NCBI GenBank assembly: GCA_945916025.1
Contig: CAMEGD010000006.1
Location: 1 to 26,493, forward strand
Direction of reading: 5' to 3'
Source of the DNA: an uncultured Clostridia bacterium
GTDB taxonomy: Bacteria; Bacillota; Clostridia; Tissierellales; Peptoniphilaceae
DNA length: 26,493 nt
Positions 1 through 8,548 of this stretch are shown here, piece by piece (positions within the stretch are counted from its first letter, which is position 1; each line of letters begins with the position of its first letter). The notes under the pieces are model-generated. The model did not search any database and had not been told where the DNA came from. It saw nothing but the letters and a program-made list of their open reading frames with translations. Made by a program: the position numbers and the translations under genes.

Positions 1-50
1 ACAGCCTATTTATATTAACAAAGGACATATACCTTTGTCAACACCTTTTT

Positions 51-1031
51 CTAATAAAATTTAATCTCTTTTTTAGCAATTCCTTCTGCCATTGTGTTTA
101 TTAAGGTATCGTAGTCGTAACCAGCTACATTAGCCACATAAGGAAAGTCACTATAGCCTGGTGTAAGCATAGGCATTGAGTTTATTTCTATTACTGATGG
201 CCTTCCTTCTTTATCAAGTCTAATATCAATTCTAGAATAGTCTTCTAATTCTAGGGCCTTATATGCCTTTAAGGCTATTTCTTTTATTTCTTCTTCAAGG
301 TCCTTGTCTATTTTTGCTGGACAAGTCTTAATAATTTGGTCTTCGCTTTTTACTTGCTCTGATTGGAACATGTCTGTATTTGTTTCTGGAAAGCCTATTT
401 CTAAAATAGGTAAGACTTCTGGATCTGTATTTCCTAAAATCCCAACTGTAAATTCTCTTCCAGGTAAAAAATCTTCTACTATAGCTTTTTCTTTGTATTC
501 ATTGATTACATACTTGACCCTCTTGTATAGGCCTTCCTTGTCATATGCTATGGAGTCTCCAGTAATTCCTAAACTGTTACCTTCGCTGTCTGGCTTTACT
601 ATTAAGGGAAAGCTTAGGTCTTCTCTTAGAATTTCATCTCCTGTCTTAAAGACTTGGTAATCTGCAGTCCTTATGCCAAAGTCTTTAAAGATACTTTTTG
701 TTAGGGACTTATGAAGACATTTTATTTGAGTTGGCAAGGAAGATCCTTTAAATGGAATATAAATCATCTCAAGCATACCAACTACATTTGCAATTTCCCT
801 TTTAAAGTTAAGTCCAGAGGACATATTAAAAACTATATCTACTCCAAGGTCTTTGATCTTGTCTAACATATCTATAGCTGTAGCCATTAGAAAAACTTGG
901 TGACCGTTTTTTTCTAGGGCTTCCTTTATAGCTTTTCTAGTAGTAAGCATATACTTTTCACCATTTGGATTTAATTCTTTTTGTTTTTCTGTCTGGTTTG
1001 AGTAGTCTGTGTAAAGTAAACAAATTTTCAT
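51..1031 (-). CDS. D-alanine--D-alanine ligase family protein (ATP-grasp)
   Basis: A 326-residue cytoplasmic protein with the ATP-grasp layout of D-Ala-D-Ala ligases. It has an N-terminal segment with VFNMSSG. The central ATP-binding part contains FPLIVKPDSEGNSLGI, then VEDFLPGREFTVGILGN. The C-terminal metal-binding core contains RIDIRLDKEG followed by VIEINSMPMLTPGYSDFP. Family members join a carboxylate to an amine using ATP, classically making D-Ala-D-Ala for peptidoglycan. The start is the ATG preceded by AGGAGG. A promoter lies directly upstream, so it is probably transcribed alone. It does not sit with mur or ddl-murF genes, so the substrate may be something other than D-Ala. The family call is confident; the exact ligase activity is less so. 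Confidence 0.82.
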   Translation of the reverse strand: MKICLLYTDYSNQTEKQKELNPNGEKYMLTTRKAIKEALEKNGHQVFLMATAIDMLDKIKDLGVDIVFNMSSGLNFKREIANVVGMLEMIYIPFKGSSLPTQIKCLHKSLTKSIFKDFGIRTADYQVFKTGDEILREDLSFPLIVKPDSEGNSLGITGDSIAYDKEGLYKRVKYVINEYKEKAIVEDFLPGREFTVGILGNTDPEVLPILEIGFPETNTDMFQSEQVKSEDQIIKTCPAKIDKDLEEEIKEIALKAYKALELEDYSRIDIRLDKEGRPSVIEINSMPMLTPGYSDFPYVANVAGYDYDTLINTMAEGIAKKEIKFY

Positions 1032-1060
1032 CTAATTCCTCCTATGTTAGTTTTATATTT

Positions 1061-1089
1061 ATTGTAACAAAAATAAAGACCTATGTCTT
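1061..1089 (-). promoter_or_regulatory. Predicted sigma-A promoter of the ligase gene
   Basis: On the minus strand, AAGACA (1084-1089) and TACAAT (1061-1066) are separated by 17 bp and lie about 30 bp upstream of the ligase start codon. The -35 matches consensus at 4 of 6 positions and the -10 at 5 of 6. It lies downstream of the tRNA terminator, consistent with an independent transcription unit. Confidence 0.5.
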
Positions 1090-1110
1090 GTTTTTAGTGA
1101 ATAAGGGCAT

Positions 1111-1138
1111 AAAAAAAGCACCCATAAAATATGAGTGC
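1111..1138 (-). terminator. Intrinsic terminator after tRNA-Pro
   Basis: On the minus strand, GCACTCAT pairs with ATGGGTGC (one G-T pair) across a 5-base loop and is followed by seven T. It starts a few bases past the CCA end of the tRNA, so it ends that transcript. Confidence 0.8.
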
Positions 1139-1144
1139 AAATAA

Positions 1145-1221
1145 TGGTCGGGATGAGAGGATTTGAACCCCCGGCCCCATGGTCCCAAACCACGTGCGCT
1201 ACCAAACTGCGCTACATCCCG
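1145..1221 (-). tRNA. tRNA-Pro (anticodon UGG)
   Basis: The minus strand folds into a complete cloverleaf of 77 nt. The acceptor stem is CGGGATG/CATCCCG, the D-arm is GCGC...GCGC, the anticodon stem CGTGG/CCATG encloses the loop TTTGGGA with anticodon TGG, and the T-arm carries TTCAAAT. The discriminator is A and the CCA end is encoded in the DNA. The gene stands alone between its own strong promoter and a terminator. A short open frame across this stretch (1081-1263) is only a reading of the tRNA. Confidence 0.97.
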
Positions 1222-1234
1222 AACAGCATAAACT

Positions 1235-1263
1235 ATTATATAATGCTTTGATTTAAAATGCAA
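1235..1263 (-). promoter_or_regulatory. Promoter of tRNA-Pro
   Basis: On the minus strand, TTGCAT (1258-1263), a 17-bp spacer, then a perfect TATAAT (1235-1240) lie 13 bp before the tRNA 5' end. Near-consensus hexamers and ideal spacing are typical of stable RNA promoters. Confidence 0.8.
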
Positions 1264-1300
1264 GCATTTTTTTACAAAATTTTTATATTGCCTTAATATC

Positions 1301-1621
1301 TTACAAAAACCTGATTAAAACCATATATACAAGGGTTCCTAGAACAATACTTAAAATGGTGTTGTCCTTTATTTTTTGTAAAATTGCAACTAAAGCCAAG
1401 GAAACAAACTCTGGAATTCCATAAGGTCTTATGTGAATGTTAGTATGCCTTAGTCCATAAATAACCAGCGTAATCATTATTGCCGGTGGTAAAACCCTAC
1501 CTAAATAAGTAAGAGTCTTTGGGATTTCCTTATCTTTAAATATAAAAAATGGCAAGGCCCTCATTAGAGCATTCATTAAGGCTACTATTAATATAGAAGA
1601 TATAATATAAGTATTATTCAT
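1301..1621 (-). CDS. azlD: AzlD family branched-chain amino acid export subunit
   Basis: A small hydrophobic protein of about 106 residues with four membrane segments, for example YIISSILIVALMNALMRALP, LPPAIMITLVIYGL and a C-terminal VLGTLVYMVLIRFL. It contains the RALPFFIF region typical of AzlD. AzlD pairs with AzlC to form a two-subunit exporter of branched-chain amino acids and analogues. The ATG at 1621, eight residues into the longest frame, is preferred because GAGGGAAAAA precedes it; the longer frame would need a TTG start. The ATG overlaps the azlC stop by 8 nt, which implies translational coupling. Confidence 0.85.
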   Translation of the reverse strand: MNNTYIISSILIVALMNALMRALPFFIFKDKEIPKTLTYLGRVLPPAIMITLVIYGLRHTNIHIRPYGIPEFVSLALVAILQKIKDNTILSIVLGTLVYMVLIRFL

Positions 1622-2309
1622 TTTTTCCCTCAAGTCTTACCTTGTCTTTTAAAAGTGTAAGTATAATTAAACTTGTAATTAAAGATGGAAGTATAAAGGC
1701 ATCAGGCCCTAGTACCAGCAAATAAAATATAGAAGCTAGGCTACCTATAAGCAAAGAGCTTTTGTTATTAAAGGCCATAAATTGGTCCACAACTATAGCC
1801 ATAAAAAAAGCTGTAGCAGAAAATTCTATTCCACTTAGGTCAAAGGGAATTAAGTCCCCTCCTATATAACCCATGGCAGAAGCAACTATCCAAAGTAAAT
1901 ATGTAAGGCCATGAACCATAAGGTTCATTTTCTCCTTTGAGTGGGCGTTTTTCCCATAACCTGGTTTTACTTCGATAGAGTATATTTCATCAGTAAGGGT
2001 TAAGGCCAAAAATATCCTTTTTAAAAAGTGATAATCTTTATAATTTTCTAAAAAGGCTATGGCATAAAATAGCTGCCTTCCCCCAATAAAAAGACCCATT
2101 AAAGCAAGCAAATACAAGGGTTCTCCACCAGCTATAAGTGGGGCTAGCATTAACTGGATCGACCCTCCATAAATAGTCATAGAGGACAAGACCATATCAA
2201 ATAAAGAAAAGCCAAGTTCCTTATATAAAACTCCACAGGCTATACCTACAAATAAATATGCACTTACTATAGGAATAATTTCCTTTATCGCTAGTTTGAA
2301 ATCCCTCAT
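1614..2309 (-). CDS. azlC: AzlC family branched-chain amino acid export permease
   Basis: A 231-residue polytopic membrane protein with AzlC hallmarks: an N-terminal segment IIPIVSAYLFVGIACGVLYK, then MTIYGGSIQLMLAPLIAGG, and MGLFIGGRQLFYAIAFLEN with the conserved GGRxxxY region. Several further membrane helices follow. It is the large subunit of the AzlCD exporter. It starts 15 bp after prfB with AGAGGG before the ATG, so it is probably cotranscribed from secA-prfB, and it overlaps azlD. No azlB-type regulator is seen. Confidence 0.88.
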   Translation of the reverse strand: MRDFKLAIKEIIPIVSAYLFVGIACGVLYKELGFSLFDMVLSSMTIYGGSIQLMLAPLIAGGEPLYLLALMGLFIGGRQLFYAIAFLENYKDYHFLKRIFLALTLTDEIYSIEVKPGYGKNAHSKEKMNLMVHGLTYLLWIVASAMGYIGGDLIPFDLSGIEFSATAFFMAIVVDQFMAFNNKSSLLIGSLASIFYLLVLGPDAFILPSLITSLIILTLLKDKVRLEGKNE

Positions 2310-2324
2310 AAAACCCTCTATTAA

Positions 2325-3431
2325 TTAAGAATTTGCCCTACTTTGCAAGTAACCATTTATAAAGACATCTAAGTCTCCATCCATAACTCTTCCAGTATCC
2401 CCAATCTCAATGTTTGTCCTGTGGTCTTTAACCATAGAATAAGGATTAAAAACATAAGATCTAATTTGGGACCCCCAAGCTATTTGAGAATAGTTTCCTT
2501 GCAAGTCATCTATTTTTTCCTTTTGTTCTTCTTCTGCCAAGGCCACAAGCTTTGCTTTTAGCATTTGCATAGCCTTTTCTCTGTTTTGGATTTGGGACCT
2601 TTCATTTTGGCACTGAACTACTACACCAGTTGGAATATGGGTAATTCTAACTGCTGAATCTGTAGTGTTTACGTGCTGTCCACCAGCCCCTGATGACCTG
2701 TAAGTGTCTATCTTTAGGTCTTCATCCTTTATATTTACTTCAACTTCATCACTAAATTCTGGATAAACATCCACACTGGCAAAGGAAGTATGACGTTTTT
2801 TTGCTGCATCAAAAGGAGAAATTCTCACAAGTCTGTGTACTCCCTTTTCTGCCTTAATATAACCGTAAGCATTAGTCCCTTCAATTGCAATTGTAGCAGA
2901 CTTTATTCCAGCCTCGTCTTCTTTTAAAATATCTAAAATCGAAACCTTGTAACCCTTAGACTCTCCATACCTTGTATACATTCTAAGGAGCATATTAGCC
3001 CAGTCTTGAGCTTCAGTTCCCCCAGCTCCTGCATGGATAGATAAAATTGCATTTTCTTTATCATATTCTCCACTTAGGAGGGTCTCTATTTCAAAGTCCT
3101 TAGACTTCTTCTCTAAAGTTTCAAGGGCCTTTAAAAGTTCTGAATAGGTATCTTCATCTTCCATTTCTCCTAAAAGCTCAACTAAAACATAGGCATCTTC
3201 TATTTCCCTAACAAGGTGATCGTATTTGTCTACTGAGCTTTTAAGTTGATTAATTTTAGAAATCACCACTTGGGCTTCTTCTGAATTGTTCCAAAAGTCT
3301 GGCTCAAGGGTTTTTTCTTCAAGACCCTTGGCTTCTTGTCTATTACTTTCAATATCCAAAGACTTCCCAAGATTTTCCACAAGGGTCCTGACACTATTTA
3401 ATCTTTCTTCTTCTATATATAAGTTTTGCAT
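2325..3431 (-). CDS. prfB: Peptide chain release factor 2, no programmed frameshift
   Basis: A 368-residue class I release factor that recognises UGA and UAA and triggers peptidyl-tRNA hydrolysis. The RF2-specific SPF tripeptide is at residues 205-207 and the catalytic GGQ at 250-252 within SSGAGGQHVNTTDSAVRI. Length and order match RF2. In most bacteria prfB carries an in-frame UGA at about codon 26, read by a +1 frameshift. Here the frame is continuous from the ATG (AGGAG upstream): codons 23-26 are AAG TCT TTG GAT. The bases around codon 25 read CTTTGGAT, which resembles a lost CTTTGA site. It lies 12 bp after secA, an adjacency known in Firmicutes. Confidence 0.97.
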   Translation of the reverse strand: MQNLYIEEERLNSVRTLVENLGKSLDIESNRQEAKGLEEKTLEPDFWNNSEEAQVVISKINQLKSSVDKYDHLVREIEDAYVLVELLGEMEDEDTYSELLKALETLEKKSKDFEIETLLSGEYDKENAILSIHAGAGGTEAQDWANMLLRMYTRYGESKGYKVSILDILKEDEAGIKSATIAIEGTNAYGYIKAEKGVHRLVRISPFDAAKKRHTSFASVDVYPEFSDEVEVNIKDEDLKIDTYRSSGAGGQHVNTTDSAVRITHIPTGVVVQCQNERSQIQNREKAMQMLKAKLVALAEEEQKEKIDDLQGNYSQIAWGSQIRSYVFNPYSMVKDHRTNIEIGDTGRVMDGDLDVFINGYLQSRANS

Positions 3432-3443
3432 CTAGTCTCCTAA

Positions 3444-6188
3444 TTATGCTCCACAACACTTCTTATATTTCTTTCCACTTCCACATGGACAAGGGTCATT
3501 TCTTCCGATTTTTTCCCCTTTTCTAACTACAGTTCTTCCCTTAAGGTCTTCAGAAGAACTTGATCCTCCAGCTTCAGTAATGTTTTTAGCTACTCTTTTT
3601 CTTTCCATTCTTTCAGGGTTTACTACGTGGTACAATGCCCTTACAGTGTCTCTTCTTATGGCATCGTTCATAGCCTCAAACATGTCATAACCTTCGTTGT
3701 TGTAGGCTCTAACTGGGTCTTCATTACCCATAGCTCTTAAGCCAATCCCCCTCTTAAGTTGGTCCATAGCATCAATGTGGTCCATCCACTTGTTATCTAC
3801 AACTTGTAAAAGAATTACCCTTTCAACTTCTCTAAAGGCATCAACACCAAACTGAGCTTCCTTTTCACCATATTTTTTCATAGCTAGGTCAAAGACAATT
3901 TCTTCCAATTTAGCTGGGTCTTTTTCCCCTTCTAAAACCTTAAACTCTTCTGGTCCAAAGGAAAATAATTCTTCTAATACTCTAGCAAAGGCTTCATAGT
4001 CTCTTAGGGACTCTTCTCCCTTGGAAATAATGTTAAAGTTTACCTCATCATTAATAAGGCCCTCAACCATCTTTACAATGTCTGAATGAATATCTTCCCC
4101 TTCAAGGACTTTTCTTCTTTCAGCATAGATAATTTCCCTTTGTTTATTCATAACATCATCATATTTTAGGACGTTTTTACGAACACCAAAGTTGTTAGAC
4201 TCTACCTTGCTTTGGGCAGATTCAATTAACTTAGTCAAAATTGGGTTTTCAATAGATTCAGTTTCTTCCACATCAGACCTATCCATTACAGTCTTAAACT
4301 TTTCTCCAGCAAAAAGCCTTAACAGGTCATCTTCTGCAGAAATGTAGAATTTAGAAGAACCTGGGTCTCCTTGTCTTCCAGAACGACCCCTAAGTTGGTT
4401 GTCAATTCTTCTAGATTCGTGTCTTTCAGTACCTATAATGTGAAGTCCACCAGCTTCAACTACTTTTTTGGCCTCGTCTCTAGTTTCATCTTCATATTTT
4501 TTAACTAGGTTCTTGTAAAGGGTCTTAGCTTCTAAAATCTCTTCATCATCTGTTTCAATAAAGCTATCAACTTGCTCTAATACTTCTTCAGGATAGCCCT
4601 TTTTCTTAATTTCTTGTTTTGCTAAGAATTCTGGATTACCACCTAAAACTATATCAGTACCACGTCCCGCCATGTTAGTAGCTATAGTAACAGCACCAAA
4701 ACGACCAGCTTGGGCAACAATTTCAGATTCTTGCTCATGGAACTTAGCATTTAGAACATTGTGTTTTATGCCAGCTCTTTTTAGAAGACTTGATAAAATT
4801 TCTGACTTGTCTATGGAAACTGTACCTACTAAAACCGGTTGTCCCTTAGCATGTCTTTCTTTAATATCTTCAATTACAGCTAGGTATTTTCCCTGTTCAG
4901 TAGAATAAATTCCATCATTGTCATCTATTCTAATAACTGGTTTGTTAGTAGGAACTTCCACAACATCCACATTGTAAATTTCCCTAAACTCTTCCTCCTC
5001 TGTCTTAGCAGTACCTGTCATACCAGACAACTTCTTGTACATTCTAAAATAGTTTTGGAAGGTAATAGTAGCTAGGGTCTTAGACTCTCTTTTTACTTCT
5101 AAGCCTTCCTTAGCTTCTATGGCTTGATGAAGGCCTTCAGAGTACCTTCTGCCTAGCATCATCCTACCAGTAAATTCGTCAACTATAATAATTTCTCCGT
5201 CTTTCACAACATAGTCAACATCTCTTTTCATAACAGAATTAGCCTTTAGGGCTTGTTTAATATTATGGGCAATTTCTAGGTTAGAAGCATCTGCCAAGTT
5301 TTCTATATTAAAATATTTTTCAGCCTTTTCAACCCCAATATCAGTTAGAGATGCTGCCTTAGATTTTTCATCTACTAAATAATCTACAGTTTCTTCCTTA
5401 AACTCCCTATTAAATGGGTCTTGGGACCTTTCACTTTCTTCAATATACCTGTGAGTAAGCCTCTTTACAAAGGCATCTGCCCTAGTATAAAGATCAGTAG
5501 AAGCATCCCCTTGACCTGAAATTATAAGTGGAGTCCTAGCTTCATCAACTAAAATGGAGTCAACCTCATCTACAATGGCGAAGTTCAGGTCCCTTTGTAC
5601 CATTTCCTCCTTGTAGATAACCATATTGTCCCTTAAGTAGTCAAAGCCAAACTCGTTATTAGTTCCGTAGGTAATATCAGCATTATAGGCTTCTTTTCTT
5701 TCTGTAGAATTAAGACCATGGACAATATTCCCTACTGTAAGTCCTAAAAATTCATAAACTTTACCCATCCACTGTCTATCACGAGTAGCCAAGTAGTCAT
5801 TTACTGTAACTATGTGAACGCCCTGTCCAGTTAGTCCATTTAAATAAGCAGCCAAGGTAGCCATTAAGGTCTTACCTTCTCCAGTTTTCATCTCAGCAAT
5901 CCTACCTTGGTGAAGAACTACCCCACCTTGAAGTTGAACCCTGTAGTGTTTCATACCTAAAACCCTAAAAGATGCCTCTCTACATACAGCAAAAGCTTCA
6001 GGCAAAATATCATCTAGGCTCTCGCCATTTTGGAATCTCTCTTTAAATTCATTAGTTTTTTCTTTTAATTCATTATCGCTTAATTTTTGTATTTCTGGTT
6101 CTAAGGATATGATTTTGTCGATTATTGGATCAATTTTCTTCAGTTCTTTTTCACTATAAGAACCAAATAGTTTATCAAATAAACCCAT
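3444..6188 (-). CDS. secA: Protein translocase ATPase SecA
   Basis: A 914-residue motor ATPase that pushes unfolded precursors through SecYEG. Walker A is MKTGEGKT (about residues 100-107), the DEAD-like box is VDEVDSIL, and the nucleotide-binding domain 2 motifs TNMAGRGTDI and QLRGRSGRQGDPGSS are present. The C terminus ends in the zinc-binding SEC-C tail CPCGSGKKYKKCC, which binds zinc and, in other species, SecB or phospholipid. Length is normal. The ATG is preceded by AAAGGAAGGGA. It leads the secA-prfB-azlC-azlD run and has its own promoter upstream. Confidence 0.99.
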   Translation of the reverse strand: MGLFDKLFGSYSEKELKKIDPIIDKIISLEPEIQKLSDNELKEKTNEFKERFQNGESLDDILPEAFAVCREASFRVLGMKHYRVQLQGGVVLHQGRIAEMKTGEGKTLMATLAAYLNGLTGQGVHIVTVNDYLATRDRQWMGKVYEFLGLTVGNIVHGLNSTERKEAYNADITYGTNNEFGFDYLRDNMVIYKEEMVQRDLNFAIVDEVDSILVDEARTPLIISGQGDASTDLYTRADAFVKRLTHRYIEESERSQDPFNREFKEETVDYLVDEKSKAASLTDIGVEKAEKYFNIENLADASNLEIAHNIKQALKANSVMKRDVDYVVKDGEIIIVDEFTGRMMLGRRYSEGLHQAIEAKEGLEVKRESKTLATITFQNYFRMYKKLSGMTGTAKTEEEEFREIYNVDVVEVPTNKPVIRIDDNDGIYSTEQGKYLAVIEDIKERHAKGQPVLVGTVSIDKSEILSSLLKRAGIKHNVLNAKFHEQESEIVAQAGRFGAVTIATNMAGRGTDIVLGGNPEFLAKQEIKKKGYPEEVLEQVDSFIETDDEEILEAKTLYKNLVKKYEDETRDEAKKVVEAGGLHIIGTERHESRRIDNQLRGRSGRQGDPGSSKFYISAEDDLLRLFAGEKFKTVMDRSDVEETESIENPILTKLIESAQSKVESNNFGVRKNVLKYDDVMNKQREIIYAERRKVLEGEDIHSDIVKMVEGLINDEVNFNIISKGEESLRDYEAFARVLEELFSFGPEEFKVLEGEKDPAKLEEIVFDLAMKKYGEKEAQFGVDAFREVERVILLQVVDNKWMDHIDAMDQLKRGIGLRAMGNEDPVRAYNNEGYDMFEAMNDAIRRDTVRALYHVVNPERMERKRVAKNITEAGGSSSSEDLKGRTVVRKGEKIGRNDPCPCGSGKKYKKCCGA

Positions 6189-6259
6189 GTTTATCCCTTC
6201 CTTTATTGGTAATTTCTATTATTTCTTCTCATTGATAACTTTACTTATTTCCATTATGA

Positions 6260-6268
6260 ATTATAACA
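6260..6268 (-). promoter_or_regulatory. Extended -10 promoter of secA
   Basis: The minus strand reads TGTTATAAT, an extended -10 (TG-N-TATAAT), about 70 bp upstream of the secA ATG and downstream of the topA terminator. The -35 region is poor (AAACAT-like). The rest of the 186-bp gap holds only this and the terminator. Confidence 0.5.
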
Positions 6269-6307
6269 CAGTATAAATAATAATGTTTAAAAAGTAGTTA
6301 CTAAAGC

Positions 6308-6360
6308 AAAAACATCTTTATATTTATACCCTAAAAGAGGTAAGAAATAAAAGATGTTTT
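6308..6360 (-). terminator. Intrinsic terminator after topA
   Basis: On the minus strand, AAAACATCTTTTATTTCTTAC pairs imperfectly with its inverted copy ending AAAGATGTTTTT, just after the topA stop. The stem is long, AT-rich and has small bulges. The T-run at its 3' side supports a terminator separating topA from secA. Confidence 0.6.
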
Positions 6361-6374
6361 ATAAAATCTAGACT

Positions 6375-8462
6375 TTAAGCTTGTTCTTCAATTGCTTCAA
6401 CATAAGTGCACTTGTCACTTGAACACTTTAATAGCTTGCCATTTTTTGTAGTTGGTTCAGTTAAAAGAGAGCCACATTCTGGGCACTTCTTATCAATTGG
6501 TTTTCCCCAAGAGACAAAGTCACAGTCTGGGAAATTGGAACATCCATAAAATACCCTTCCCTTTTTGGACCTTCTCTTAATAATTTCTCCATCTTCACAC
6601 TTTGGACACTTAAGATCAATTTTTTCTAAAAGAGGCATGGTGTTTCTACACTCTGGAAAACCAGGACAAGCTAAGAACTTTCCAAATTTCCCCATTTTTA
6701 CAACCATGTTTCTTCCACACTTGTCACAAACTATATCAGAAACTTCAGGTTCTATTTCAACCTCTTCCATTTCACTTTCCGCAATCCTTAGTTTTTTCTC
6801 AAAACCCTTATAAAAGTCTGAGATAACTTCCTTCCAGTTTTCATCTCCATCTGCAATCTTGTCTAGTTCATCTTCCAGTTCTGCAGTAAATTCCTTGTTG
6901 GTAATCATTGGGAAGTATTCATTTAAAAGGTGGTTTACAGTCTGGCCAAGTTCAGTAGGAATAAATTTCTTTTCTTCTATTTCCACATAATTTCTCTTAG
7001 TAATGGTAGAAATTGTAGGGGCATAAGTTGATGGCCTTCCTATACCAAGTTCTTCTAAGGTTTTAATTAGAGATGCCTCAGTGTACCTTGGAGGTGGATT
7101 TGTAAAGTGCTGTGCGTCATCTAAGCTAAGAAGTTTTAGCTTTTCATTTTCTTCAAGTTTAGGAAGGATATTTTCCTTGTCGTCTTCATCTCCCTTTCTC
7201 TTTAAAATCAAGAAACCATCAAAGGTTAGGTTTGAGCCGTTTGCCTTAAAAAGATGCTTGTTAGAAGAAATGGTAGCATTTACAGTGTCATATTTTGCAG
7301 CAGTCATAAGGGAAGATAGAAACCTTTCCCAAATTAGCTTGTATAACTTAAACTGGTCATTAGTTAAAGAGTCCTTTATATCCTTGGGAACATTAAAAAC
7401 ATTAGTAGGTCTAATACACTCATGGGCATCTTGGACCTTGCCTTTGGACTTGTATTTTCTATAGGCTTCCTCATATTCCTTCCCATAGGTGTCCATAATA
7501 TACTTGTAAGCTTGCTTTATAGCTTGTTCAGAGATATTTACAGAGTCAGTTCTCATATAAGTAATCAGACCAGTAGTTCCCCCTTGACCAATATTTATAC
7601 CTTCATAAAGTTGTTGGGCAATTTGCATGGTCTTTCTACCTGTAAAGTTTAGGTATCTGGAAGCTTCCTGTTGCAAAGTAGAAGTAGTAAATGGAGCCTT
7701 TGGATTTCTAGATCTAGTTCCCAGTTTGATATTAGAAACTGTAAAATTCTTTTCATCTAGACCTTTCTTCACCTTGTTAACTTCATCTTCAGACTTAAGA
7801 TCAGCTTTTACTTCCTTAGTCCCTTCTAAATAACCATAATAAGAAGACTTAAACTTTCCTCCCTTGGCCTTTAGATTTGCATCTAGGGACCAATATTCTT
7901 CAGGAATAAAGTTTTCAATTTCTTCTTCCCTGTCGCAAATTATCTTTACAACTACTGATTGGACCCTTCCAGCAGAAAGTCCCCCTTTAACTTTCTTCCA
8001 TAATATAGGGGAAATTTGGTAACCTACCAACCTGTCTAAAACCCTTCTGCCTTGTTGAGCATCTACTAGGTCTTCGTTAATAACCCTAGGGTTTTTTATG
8101 GCTTCCTTAACTGCATCTTTGGTAATCTCATTAAAGGTAACCCTGTTTTTGTCATTTTTGTCCATTCCTAAAATATAGGCAAGGTGCCAGGAAATAGCCT
8201 CTCCTTCCCTGTCATTATCCGTAGCTAGTAATACTGTCTTAGCATTTTTAGCTTCTTTTTTTAAGTCTTTAATTAGGGGACCCTTGCCCCTTATATTTAT
8301 ATATTTAGGTTCAAAATTGTTATCAATATCTACCCCTAAAGTAGACTTAGGAAGATCTCTAATGTGTCCAACAGAAGCTACAACCTTGTACGTACTTCCT
8401 AACATCTTCTTTATTGTCTTTGCTTTAGTCGGAGACTCTACAATTACTAATTTATTCGCCAT
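6375..8462 (-). CDS. topA: DNA topoisomerase I
   Basis: A type IA topoisomerase of about 695 residues that relaxes negative supercoils by single-strand passage. The Toprim domain starts VIVESPTKAKTI (E9) and has the acidic pair in TDNDREGEAISWH (D82, D84). The active-site tyrosine is Y302 in TYMRTDS, with SAGRVQSV at about 163-170. The C terminus has three four-cysteine zinc ribbons: CDKCG..CPGFPEC, CPKC..CSNFPDC and CPECG..CSSDKC. The start is the ATG of MANKLVIV at 8462, because AAGGATGG lies 5 bp upstream; the open frame extends seven codons further to a TTG without a suitable ribosome site. Length is typical. Confidence 0.98.
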   Translation of the reverse strand: MANKLVIVESPTKAKTIKKMLGSTYKVVASVGHIRDLPKSTLGVDIDNNFEPKYINIRGKGPLIKDLKKEAKNAKTVLLATDNDREGEAISWHLAYILGMDKNDKNRVTFNEITKDAVKEAIKNPRVINEDLVDAQQGRRVLDRLVGYQISPILWKKVKGGLSAGRVQSVVVKIICDREEEIENFIPEEYWSLDANLKAKGGKFKSSYYGYLEGTKEVKADLKSEDEVNKVKKGLDEKNFTVSNIKLGTRSRNPKAPFTTSTLQQEASRYLNFTGRKTMQIAQQLYEGINIGQGGTTGLITYMRTDSVNISEQAIKQAYKYIMDTYGKEYEEAYRKYKSKGKVQDAHECIRPTNVFNVPKDIKDSLTNDQFKLYKLIWERFLSSLMTAAKYDTVNATISSNKHLFKANGSNLTFDGFLILKRKGDEDDKENILPKLEENEKLKLLSLDDAQHFTNPPPRYTEASLIKTLEELGIGRPSTYAPTISTITKRNYVEIEEKKFIPTELGQTVNHLLNEYFPMITNKEFTAELEDELDKIADGDENWKEVISDFYKGFEKKLRIAESEMEEVEIEPEVSDIVCDKCGRNMVVKMGKFGKFLACPGFPECRNTMPLLEKIDLKCPKCEDGEIIKRRSKKGRVFYGCSNFPDCDFVSWGKPIDKKCPECGSLLTEPTTKNGKLLKCSSDKCTYVEAIEEQA

Positions 8463-8493
8463 ATTCACCATCCTTGAGTACAAAAGGTATCAT

Positions 8494-8499
8494 ATTATA
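8494..8499 (-). promoter_or_regulatory. Candidate -10 box for topA
   Basis: A perfect TATAAT on the minus strand lies about 32 bp before the topA ATG, in an AT-rich 86-bp gap. The -35 candidate is only TTTAAA-like at 18 bp spacing, so this rests mainly on the -10. Confidence 0.35.
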
Positions 8500-8548
8500 T
8501 CTATAATTTCAATTATTTTTAAAAAAGAAATAAACTATGGTTTACATT

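Noticed and set aside
304..660. 118-residue plus-strand open frame inside the ligase gene
   Set aside because: Antisense shadow of a clear ATP-grasp gene; composition not protein-like. The same applies to the long antisense frames inside secA, topA, comM, rnhB, rbgA, btuF and degV.
1081..1263. 60-residue open frame on the minus strand
   Set aside because: It reads across the tRNA-Pro gene and its terminator; no ribosome site.
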